Source: Opitutia bacterium | Lineage (GTDB): Bacteria > Verrucomicrobiota > Verrucomicrobiia > Opitutales > Opitutaceae | Reading direction: 5' to 3' | Length of the DNA: 32,534 nucleotides | Assembly: GCA_947472765.1 (NCBI GenBank) | Contig: CANJCM010000055.1 | Coordinates: 1 to 32,534, forward strand | In this document: piece after piece, positions 16,895-23,502 of the stretch | How positions within the stretch are numbered: position 1 is the first letter of the stretch | How the letters are laid out: the number at the start of each line of letters is the position of its first letter | Translations under genes and position numbers: made by a program | Notes under the pieces: model-generated | Database searches by the model: none | Told to the model about the DNA's origin: nothing | What the model saw: only the letters and a program-made list of their open reading frames with translations

Positions 16895-16920
16895 ATGGAG
16901 GGCGGGTGTCCACACCCGCC
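16895..16920. repeat. Family 1 palindromic element, single forward copy
   Basis: It starts with ATGGAG and has stem arms GGCGGGTG and CACCCGCC around a TCCA loop. It fills most of the 67-bp gap between the convergent ends of the TolC-like gene and miaA. Confidence 0.85.
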
Positions 16921-16938
16921 ATGTCGTACCGCCCGTCG

Positions 16939-17853
16939 TCAGCCCGCAAAAAGCGACCCGACGTCCGCCAAGTCCGCCGCCGCCACCACGCGGTGCTCCG
17001 GCAACTGCGTGCGAAACCACGTCCGCTGCTTCTTCACCAGCGCCCGCGTGTTCTGGGTGATCGCCGCTGCCAGTCCTGATTCCGGCAGCGTCCCGTCGAG
17101 CATGGCCAGCACCTCCCGATAGCCGATCGCCCGCGCCGCGCTCGGATTGGCATCGAGACCCTGCGGACGCATCCGCTTCACTTCTTCCACGAGTCCGTCC
17201 CGCAACATCGCCGCCACGCGCGCCTCTATCCGCCGCGCGAGCTCGTCCGGATCGCGGTCCAATCGCACCAGTTCCACGGCGTAATCCGCAAACGGCCCGG
17301 GCTGCGCCGCGAACTCCTTCGCCAGCTCCCCGAGCGTACGGCCCGACGCCAGACAGCGCTCCAACGCCCGGGAGACCCGCCGCGGGTTGTCGACATCGAG
17401 TTCGCCGAGTCCCGCCGGATTCAGACGGTGCAGCTCGGCGATCGCCTCCGGCAGTGACGACTGCGTCACCTGTGCCCTCAGCTCCTCCGGAACTTCGACC
17501 GCATCCGCCACCGGCGCGAAGAACGCCTTCAGATAGAAGCCGCTGCCGCCCACGACCAGCACCCGACGCCCGCGCCCGCAAATTTCTTCCACGGCCCGCC
17601 GCGCCTGGCGAACGTACTCCGTGATGTCCATCCGCGCGCCCACTTCGCACAGGTCAATCAGGTGATGCGGCACCCGGCGCTGCTCCTCCGCCGTGGGTTT
17701 CGCCGTGCCGATGTCCAGGCCGCGATAGAACAGCAGCGAGTCACACGACACGATTTCCGCGCCGTGCCGCTCCGCCCAGCGCAGCGCCCACTCCGTCTTG
17801 CCCACCGCCGTCGGCCCGGTGAGCACGTGCAATCGGCGCGGTAAATCGGTCAC
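16939..17853 (-). CDS. miaA: tRNA dimethylallyltransferase
   Basis: The 304-residue enzyme adds a dimethylallyl group to A37 of tRNAs reading UNN codons. Seen: the P-loop TGPTAVGKTEW (12-22), SCDSLLFYRGLDIGTAKP, HHLIDL, GGSGFYLKAFF, DNPRRVSRALERCL, RARAIGYREVL-type segment AARAIGYREVLAMLDG and the final KKQRTWFR. All are family hallmarks and length is normal. The reading frame is open to 18984, antisense to the lipid kinase gene, so the start is the GTG at 17853 (MTDLPRRLHVLTGPTAVGK); a TTG seven codons later is a weaker option. A second-family REP pair lies directly upstream and would be in the leader or promoter. The C-terminal end faces the TolC-like gene. Confidence 0.95.
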   Translation of the reverse strand: MTDLPRRLHVLTGPTAVGKTEWALRWAERHGAEIVSCDSLLFYRGLDIGTAKPTAEEQRRVPHHLIDLCEVGARMDITEYVRQARRAVEEICGRGRRVLVVGGSGFYLKAFFAPVADAVEVPEELRAQVTQSSLPEAIAELHRLNPAGLGELDVDNPRRVSRALERCLASGRTLGELAKEFAAQPGPFADYAVELVRLDRDPDELARRIEARVAAMLRDGLVEEVKRMRPQGLDANPSAARAIGYREVLAMLDGTLPESGLAAAITQNTRALVKKQRTWFRTQLPEHRVVAAADLADVGSLFAG

Positions 17854-17867
17854 GGGGCGCCAGAAAG

Positions 17868-17935
17868 TAGCGCCGGTCTCTGACCGGCGAAGTTCAGATC
17901 GACTCCCGTTTTTCGCCGGTTGGAGACCGGCGCGA
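17868..17935. repeat. REP-like inverted pair (family 2, GTAG-tagged)
   Basis: The left arm at 17868-17891 starts with GTAG and holds CGCCGGT, a CTCTG loop and ACCGGCG. The right arm at 17911-17933 is its inverse, matching at about 20 of 22 positions. The layout, a GTAG tetranucleotide beside a palindrome in an inverted pair, is that of bacterial REP/BIME elements. It lies between the divergent miaA and lipid kinase starts. Confidence 0.75.
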
Positions 17936-17955
17936 TTTGCGCCGCCCCGGGCCGG

Positions 17956-18867
17956 GTGCAGTTTCGGGTTTTCTTCATCGTCGCGGTACCGTTGGGTTCC
18001 TGCACGCCACTGAAAACCCGATTCATCGTCAACCTCCGCTCCGGCCGCGCCCGGAAGATCCTGCCCGCCGTGCGCGCGTTCGCGGCCACCCTGCCCGCGG
18101 AGGTTCGGCTGACCGAGTACGCCCGGCACGCGGCCATCCTCGCCGCGGAAGCCGTGGCCGAGGGTTGTGAACTCGTCGTCGCCGTCGGCGGCGACGGCAC
18201 GATGAACGAGGTCGCCGGTGCGCTGGTGCACACGCCCGCCACGCTCGGGCTCGTCCCGTCCGGCTCGGGCGACGGACTCGGCCGGCACCTCGGGATCCAC
18301 GGTTCGCTCCGCCACGTCTTCCACACCCTGCAATCGGGCACGCCGCGGTTGATCGACAGCGGACTCGCCGACGGCCATCCGTTCTTCAGCGTTGCCGGAC
18401 TCGGTCTTGAGGCGGACATCGCCTCCCGCTTCAACCGCCTCACGCGCCGCGGCCTGCCCGGTTACCTGCGGGTGGGCGCGGTCGCCTGGTGGCACTCCCA
18501 GCCGATCGATTACGTCATCTGTCACGACGGCCACCGCGAGGCGTTCCGCACGCTTACCCTCGCCGTCGCCAACGCCAGCCAGTACGGCAACAACACTCGC
18601 GTGGCTCCAGCCGCCTCCGTCGAGGACGGCCAGCTCGATCTTGTCGCCATCCCGCCGCTTTCCCTCGGCAATTCCCTGCCGCTGCTCGGCCGGCTCGGCG
18701 CGGGCACGTTCACGGACGCCGCCGCCGTGCGTCACCTGCGCGGCACCCGGTTCGTCATCGAACGCGCCACACCCGGATTGCTGCAGACGGACGGCGAGGT
18801 CCACGAAGCGGGCCGCAGCGTCGAATTCGTTGTCCGCCCTGCCAGCCTCCGAATCATGACGCCTTAG
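17956..18867 (+). CDS. Diacylglycerol-kinase-family lipid kinase
   Basis: About 303 residues, resembling YegS/BmrU/DgkB and sphingosine kinases, which phosphorylate lipid hydroxyl groups at the inner face of the membrane. Seen: FIVNLRSGRARK near the N-terminus, ELVVAVGGDGTMNEVAGAL with GGDGT at 78-82, LVPSGSGDGLGRHLGI (the nucleotide-site glycine loop), VAGLGLEADIASRFN, VANASQYGNNTRVAPAASVEDGQLDLV and QTDGEVHEA near the end. The start is unclear: a TTG at 17920 lies inside the REP arm, a GTG at 17956 is chosen here, and a TTG at 17992 is closest to the usual family start. The TAG stop lies inside a 24-bp inverted repeat shared with the next gene. Confidence 0.88.
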   Translation: MQFRVFFIVAVPLGSCTPLKTRFIVNLRSGRARKILPAVRAFAATLPAEVRLTEYARHAAILAAEAVAEGCELVVAVGGDGTMNEVAGALVHTPATLGLVPSGSGDGLGRHLGIHGSLRHVFHTLQSGTPRLIDSGLADGHPFFSVAGLGLEADIASRFNRLTRRGLPGYLRVGAVAWWHSQPIDYVICHDGHREAFRTLTLAVANASQYGNNTRVAPAASVEDGQLDLVAIPPLSLGNSLPLLGRLGAGTFTDAAAVRHLRGTRFVIERATPGLLQTDGEVHEAGRSVEFVVRPASLRIMTP

Positions 18868-18992
18868 GGAATGCCGATTGCCGAATTCCGAGTGCCGAAT
18901 TGAGGCGGGACATTGCGGACGGCCGCACGCCGCGCCCCTTGGTGTTCTTCCGCCACTCGGCAATCGCCATTCGGCAATCGGCATTCCCTAAG
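18863..18992. repeat. 24-bp perfect inverted repeat joining two convergent genes
   Basis: The arm 18863-18886 (starting CTTAGGGAATGCCGATT) is repeated exactly and inverted at 18969-18992. The TAG in each arm is the stop codon of the gene entering it: the lipid kinase from the left and the GGDEF regulator from the right. The 82-bp interior continues with further diverged copies of the GAATGCCGA word. No T-run follows either arm. Confidence 0.92.
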
Positions 18993-19890
18993 CCTGTCCG
19001 AAAGCGACCGCGCGATCCCGTCCACCGACCTTCGCCGCGTAAAGCGCTTTGTCGGCGCGGCTCAGCAGCCCGGCCTCGTCGGGCGCATCAATTGGCAGAA
19101 TCGCCACGCCGGCGCTGATCGTGATGTTCAGCGGGAGCGTTTCGCCGGCGAGAATCGGGTCGCGCCGCACCGCCACGCACAGCTTGTTCGCCACCTCGAG
19201 CGCGGCGGCGCGATCCGCATGCACGAGAATCACACCGAACTCCTCGCCGCCAAAGCGCGCGACGCGGTCAACCGTGCGCACCTGGCTGGCCAGCCGCCGC
19301 GCGACCTCGCGGAGCACGACGTCACCGACCGGATGGCCGTGCGTGTCGTTGACCGACTTGAAGTGATCGATGTCGACCATGATCAACGCGACGGTGTGGC
19401 CGAACCGCACCGCCCGCTCGCGTTCCTCCTCGATAATGCGGTCGAACTCGCGCCGGTTGAGCAGACCCGTGAGTTTATCGCGCGTCGCCAGCCGGCGCAG
19501 CGCCTCGAGCGTCTCACCGAGCTTCAACGCATACCGCAGCGAACGCTCGACCATCCGCGGGGTGATTTCCCCTTTCACCAAATAATCGAGCGCACCCGCG
19601 TTCATCGCCTCGATGTCCACGCGCTGGGCACTCTCGGCGGTGAGGAAGACAATCGGCGTCCGGCAGCCCGCGGCCATCGCCTCGCGGATCAGTTGCAAAC
19701 CGTCACGCTCGCCGAGTTGGTAATCGAGCAGGCAGGCCGAGTAATCGCCGGAAAGCAGCTTGGGCAGTCCTTCCTCGTAGGTCGCCGCCCACTCGAGATC
19801 ATAACGCTCCCCTTGGAACACGTTGAAGTGCGCCTGCGTCACCCGGTACTGCAGCCGGTCATCGTCGATCAGCAGGATTTTTCGCGCCAT
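18988..19890 (-). CDS. Response regulator with GGDEF diguanylate cyclase domain
   Basis: A 300-residue PleD/WspR-type protein that should make c-di-GMP when phosphorylated. Residues 1-125 are a receiver domain with D9-D11, phosphoacceptor D56 (ACLLDYQLGERDG) and K106. Residues 135-298 are the GGDEF domain: RDKLTGLLNRREFD, MVDIDHFKSVNDTHGHPVGD, and the intact active site ARFGGEEFGV (GGEEF 214-218). RTVD at 205-208 is a complete inhibitory I-site (RxxD), so product feedback is likely. No histidine kinase adjoins it. The ATG at 19890 fits; the longer frame to 20097 runs into trpA. GAGGG lies just upstream, one of the few ribosome-binding sites in the window. Confidence 0.93.
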   Translation of the reverse strand: MARKILLIDDDRLQYRVTQAHFNVFQGERYDLEWAATYEEGLPKLLSGDYSACLLDYQLGERDGLQLIREAMAAGCRTPIVFLTAESAQRVDIEAMNAGALDYLVKGEITPRMVERSLRYALKLGETLEALRRLATRDKLTGLLNRREFDRIIEEERERAVRFGHTVALIMVDIDHFKSVNDTHGHPVGDVVLREVARRLASQVRTVDRVARFGGEEFGVILVHADRAAALEVANKLCVAVRRDPILAGETLPLNITISAGVAILPIDAPDEAGLLSRADKALYAAKVGGRDRAVAFGQA

Positions 19891-19947
19891 GAGCCCTCGC
19901 AAATCCACGGCCACGCCCAGCCATCGCAAGGCCAAAGTCCGCCTTGG

Positions 19948-19982
19948 AGATTTTCGATTTTGGACTCTCGATTTTCGATTGG
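19948..19982. repeat. Heptanucleotide word tract (GATTTTC-type)
   Basis: Five tandem 7-bp units, GATTTTC, GATTTTG, GACTCTC, GATTTTC and GATTGGC, lie between trpA and the GGDEF gene, upstream of the latter. The region is AT-rich compared with its surroundings. Confidence 0.7.
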
Positions 19983-20003
19983 CTGACGGCAGTCGCGCGC
20001 GGG

Positions 20004-20807
20004 TTAAACCCGCGTCGTCCCCGCCACCAAGTCGCGGGTCCGTGCCGCCAGGGCCGCCGGAATTTTCGCGCGATCCGCCAGCCCATCCCGAATGCAATTC
20101 ACGAGCGCGCTGCCCACCACGACACCATCCGCATGGGCCGCGACTTCATGCACCTGTGCGCGGGTGCCGATGCCGAAGCCCACGACGAGCGGAAGCGTCG
20201 TCTTCGCGCGGATCCGCGCGACGGCTTCGGGAATGTTCGCCGCCACCTGATCGCGAACTCCGGTCACACCTTCGCGAGAGACGTAGTACAGAAACCCGGT
20301 CGTCACCCCCGCGATCGCCGCAATCCGCGAATCCGGCGTCGTCGGCGCGATGATGAACACCGTCTCGAGCCCGTGCTTCCGACAGGCCGCGGTGACATCG
20401 CCCGCTTCCTCGGGCGGCAAATCGAGTGTGAGAATCCCGTCGACGCCCGCGGCCTTGGCCGCTGCGACGTAAGCGTCCACGCCATTCGCAAACACGAGAT
20501 TATAGTAGGTGTAGAAAACGATCGGGGCTTCGCTGAACTTGCGGATCTCCGCCACGAGTTCGAACACCCGCGCGGCCGTCATGCCGCCCTCGAGGGCTCG
20601 CTGCGCCGCGAGCTGGTTCGTCAGCCCGTCCGCCAGCGGATCGGAGAACGGCACGCCGAGCTCGAGGATGTCCACCCCGCTCTCGAGCAGCGCGCGGCAC
20701 GCCGCCACCGATGTGCTGAAATCAGGATCTCCGGCGCACACATAGGCGACGAACGCGGCACGGTTGCCGGCACGGGCGCGGGCGAAAGCTTGGGCGAGAC
20801 GGGACAT
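20004..20807 (-). CDS. trpA: Tryptophan synthase alpha subunit
   Basis: The 267-residue TIM barrel splits indole-3-glycerol phosphate to indole and glyceraldehyde-3-phosphate, and normally passes indole to TrpB. E49 and D60 of LELGVPFSDPLADG fall at the catalytic positions known from Salmonella. Also seen are FYTYYNLVFANG, the loop region TTGFLYYVSREGVTGVR, and the phosphate-binding GFGIGTRAQV and GVVVGSALV. Length is normal. trpB is not adjacent: upstream is a divergent gene and downstream a GGDEF regulator, so the subunits are encoded apart or trpB lies beyond the window. A 10-bp-stem hairpin lies 49 bases upstream of the start. Confidence 0.96.
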   Translation of the reverse strand: MSRLAQAFARARAGNRAAFVAYVCAGDPDFSTSVAACRALLESGVDILELGVPFSDPLADGLTNQLAAQRALEGGMTAARVFELVAEIRKFSEAPIVFYTYYNLVFANGVDAYVAAAKAAGVDGILTLDLPPEEAGDVTAACRKHGLETVFIIAPTTPDSRIAAIAGVTTGFLYYVSREGVTGVRDQVAANIPEAVARIRAKTTLPLVVGFGIGTRAQVHEVAAHADGVVVGSALVNCIRDGLADRAKIPAALAARTRDLVAGTTRV

Positions 20808-20856
20808 GGAACGGGATATGTCAGCGACCCGGTCGCCGCTGGCGAAACTATTTTCC

Positions 20857-20879
20857 GGGTTCGCCGGTTCGGCGAACCC
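20857..20879. repeat. Perfect 10-bp hairpin upstream of trpA
   Basis: GGGTTCGCCG (20857-20866), a GTT loop, then CGGCGAACCC (20870-20879). It lies between divergent trpA and the phosphatase-fold gene. No T-run follows on the trpA strand, so it is not a simple attenuator; it could be an operator or another repeat element. A GC palindrome around 20951-20972 lies nearby. Confidence 0.5.
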
Positions 20880-21025
20880 TGGATTTGAAGGCTGCGGCTC
20901 AGTATCCGGCCCGAATTGAGAGGGGCTTGCACGCCCGCCCCAAAAACCAGGCGGCGCGCGTTGCGCGCGGCGCCCCGCTTTGCTCTTTGCGCCTCCGCCG
21001 CCACGGTGCTTTCTTCACGGTCCAC

Positions 21026-21796
21026 ATGCCGCGCGTCCGCCTCGTCACCTTCAACATCGCACATGGCCGCGGTTTGAATCCGATTCAGGGCACCACCACC
21101 CAGGGCAGGTTGCGCTCCAATCTCCGCCGGATCGCCGCCCTGCTCGACCGGCTCGCCCCCGATGTTGTAGCCCTGCAGGAAATCGACGAGCGCTCCCGCT
21201 GGGCGGGTAACTTCGACCACCTCGACTACCTCCGGGTCCACACCCGGTTCACGCATTCGGTCTTCGGCATCAACAACCGCCGCACCGGCCTGCTGAATCT
21301 CAGCTACGGCAACGCCATCCTCTCACGTTTCCCGATCCGGGCCGCCGAGACGGTGGTTTTCGGCCGCCGGAAACTCGGGGAGAAAGGTTTTCTCTACGTC
21401 GAGGTCGAGGTCGACGGCCGCTGCCTGCCATTCGTTAACCTGCACCTTCACTTTGGTTCGCGCACCCAGCGGCTCCGGCAACTGGAGCTGCTCCTCGAGT
21501 GGCTGCGTGAAAAGCACCAGCTCCACGCCTCCCGCTGGGCGGTGCCCCCGGTCATCTGCGGCGACTTCAACAACCCCGGCACCCGCGACGATGCCACCGC
21601 GACCCTGCTCAGCCATCTTTCGGTGTACTGCGAATATGCACTCCATCCCGCGGCTGGCCTGACCTTCCCCTCGCCTCTGCCGCAACGTGCCCTCGATTTC
21701 ATTTTTCTGCCGGCGGGGTGCACAATGGCCCGCTGCGACGTTGTCCGATCGATGCTCTCGGATCACCTGCCCGTCGCGGTCGATTTCGACTTCTGA
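21026..21796 (+). CDS. Endonuclease/exonuclease/phosphatase-fold hydrolase
   Basis: A 256-residue member of the EEP superfamily, metal-dependent phosphodiester or phosphomonoester hydrolases. The whole catalytic set is present: TFNIAHG with N10, VALQEID with E52, NLHLHF with H140, ICGDFNNPGT with D180 and N182, LDFIF with D224, and the final SDHLPVAV with D246 and H247. No signal peptide is seen from the chosen ATG, so it is probably cytoplasmic. The substrate cannot be told from these motifs; DNA, inositol phosphates or lipids are all possible. The frame is open upstream to 20885, but the ATG at 21026 (MPRVRLVTFNIAHG) begins the domain directly. It is divergent from trpA. Confidence 0.88.
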   Translation: MPRVRLVTFNIAHGRGLNPIQGTTTQGRLRSNLRRIAALLDRLAPDVVALQEIDERSRWAGNFDHLDYLRVHTRFTHSVFGINNRRTGLLNLSYGNAILSRFPIRAAETVVFGRRKLGEKGFLYVEVEVDGRCLPFVNLHLHFGSRTQRLRQLELLLEWLREKHQLHASRWAVPPVICGDFNNPGTRDDATATLLSHLSVYCEYALHPAAGLTFPSPLPQRALDFIFLPAGCTMARCDVVRSMLSDHLPVAVDFDF

Positions 21797-22266
21797 GCGC
21801 AAGGACGCGAGAGCGCGAACCAGAGCAGTCATCCCGGTCAGCACACCCCGGCGCTCTTCGACTAGCTCAGAGCCTTTACTTTAGGCGAACGTCAGGCCGT
21901 GAGCCTGTCGAACGGCTGCGCGCCAACCCTCTGGAGCCGGAACGATGCAGTGGAAGGAAATCGGCGGGTGTGGGCACCCGCCCTCCATGGCAGGGGGATT
22001 GTTCAGACTTCCGTTCGCTCTCCTCTCAAAGAGCAATCCATGGAGGGACGGTGCCCTCACCGTCCACGATCTCCTTACGTCGGACGGGGCGTTCACCGTT
22101 TGGTGTCGGGCCGGCTCGAGAGGGGATGGCTCGCACCTCGCCTCGGGGTCTTCGCGCTTTATCGCGGCGCTCGGCATTGGCGCGGGCTGTTGTCTTGAAC
22201 GCGCTGCGCCCGAACGTAACGTCGCCCAATCCCCGCCGGTTCGCGCCGGTTCACCCCTCGAGCCCC
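21797..22266. other. 470-bp intergenic region packed with repeats
   Basis: No gene is recognised. After a tract of GCGCAAGGACGCGAGAGCG type (about 21798-21817), an inverted repeat with arms around TTCGACTAGCTCAGAG (21854-21874) and GTGAGCCTGTCGAA (21895-21915) follows. Two family 1 palindromes come next, inverted at 21963-21988 and forward at 22040-22065. The last 200 bases are GC-rich and unremarkable. Confidence 0.6.
21963..22065. repeat. Two family 1 palindromic elements pointing outward
   Basis: The inverted copy 21963-21988 is identical, after reversal, to the forward copy at 1293-1318. The forward copy 22040-22065 has the third stem version, GGACGGTG with CACCGTCC. Their order is opposite to that of the other pairs, with 51 bases between them. 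Confidence 0.85.
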
Positions 22267-23388
22267 ATGCCCGCCTCCCCGACCCGTGTCCCGGCGACTT
22301 TTGATCGCCGCGCTTTCCTCCAAAAATCCCTCGGCGCCACCGCGCTCGCCCTCTGGCCGGGGTCGCTTTCGGCCGTCGCCGCCGCGAACGCGAAGGCCGC
22401 GATCGATGAGTTCGCCAGCTCCAACACCCGCATCGCCCACCGGCTCACGGTCAGGAATCTGACCGACGACGATCTGCTCTTCCTCCAGCAAATCGGGCTG
22501 CGTTGGGCGCGACTCGAATGGGACGCCGCGCCCGTCTCATTCGACGAACTCCGCAAAACCCAGGAGCGGTTTGCCCGCTTCGGCATGAAGGTGTTCTCGG
22601 GCGTTCACGCGTCGTATCGCTCGCTCAAGATCCAACTCGGCCAGCCGGGCCGCGATGCCGACATCGAGACCTACCGCACCTTCCTGCGGAATCTCGGCAA
22701 ACTCGAAATCCCGGTCGCGTCCTACGATTTCCACCCCGCGAACACCTACACCACCGCGATGGTCCAGCGCCGCGGCTACACCGCGCGTGAGTTCAGCACC
22801 GACGACTTCCGGAAGAAGGTCGAGAAGCAGGCCTTTGATCGCGAGTACTCGGCCGACGACATCTGGGCCAACTACACCTATTTCTTCAAAGCCGTGCTTC
22901 CGGTCGCCGAGGAAGCCGGCGTCACGCTGGCGCTGCATCCCGACGATCCGCCGCTCGCGAAGATGAACGGCGTCGCGAAGTTGTTCACCCACTACGACGG
23001 CTACCACCGCGCCGAGCAGCTCGCCGGCAACAGCAAGCATTGGGGCCTCACCTTCTGCGTCGGCACCTGGTCCGAGGGCGGCACGAACATGGGCAAGGAT
23101 GTGTTCGAGATGATCCGCGACTTCGGCGCCCGCGGCAAAATCGCCGAAGTCCACTTCCGCAATGTCACCTCGCCGTTGCCGCACTTCGTCGAGACGTTTC
23201 CCGACGACGGCTACATGGACATGTACCAGGTGATGAAAGCGCTCCGCGAGGTCCGCTTCACCGGCGCCGCTGAACCCGATCACGTCCCCCAACTCGCCGG
23301 CGACACCGGCCTCCGCCGCGCCGGCACCGCGTACATCATCGCCCACATGCGTTCGCTGCTCCGCCGCGCCAACGAAGAAGTCGGCTAG
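22267..23388 (+). CDS. Exported UxuA-like (mannonate dehydratase family) protein
   Basis: A 373-residue TIM-barrel protein related to D-mannonate dehydratase, which removes water from mannonate in glucuronate breakdown. LALHPDDPP (221-229) is the UxuA signature. H224, C264 (TFCVGTWSEGG), H297 (EVHFRNV) and D338 (EPDHVP) match the four metal-binding residues known in the family, so the site looks intact. The N-terminus FDRRAFLQKSLGATALALW is a twin-arginine signal, so the protein should be exported folded. UxuA is normally cytoplasmic, which makes the location odd; the real substrate may differ. Its neighbour is a secreted beta-helix protein. The ATG at 22267 starts the signal; no Shine-Dalgarno is present. 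Confidence 0.82.
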   Translation: MPASPTRVPATFDRRAFLQKSLGATALALWPGSLSAVAAANAKAAIDEFASSNTRIAHRLTVRNLTDDDLLFLQQIGLRWARLEWDAAPVSFDELRKTQERFARFGMKVFSGVHASYRSLKIQLGQPGRDADIETYRTFLRNLGKLEIPVASYDFHPANTYTTAMVQRRGYTAREFSTDDFRKKVEKQAFDREYSADDIWANYTYFFKAVLPVAEEAGVTLALHPDDPPLAKMNGVAKLFTHYDGYHRAEQLAGNSKHWGLTFCVGTWSEGGTNMGKDVFEMIRDFGARGKIAEVHFRNVTSPLPHFVETFPDDGYMDMYQVMKALREVRFTGAAEPDHVPQLAGDTGLRRAGTAYIIAHMRSLLRRANEEVG

Positions 23389-23502
23389 AGCGGCCACGAA
23401 ATTGCGTTCTCAATTCGGGCGTGGACGAGCCCCGCCCCTACACGGAAATTTCACCGTTCATCGTCTGTAGTCTGTAGTCGGCCATCCCCTCTCCTCCCCT
23501 TC

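Noticed and set aside
17920-17955. TTG at 17920 as start of the lipid kinase gene
   Set aside because: It lies inside the right arm of a REP-like repeat, and the added residues match nothing in the family.
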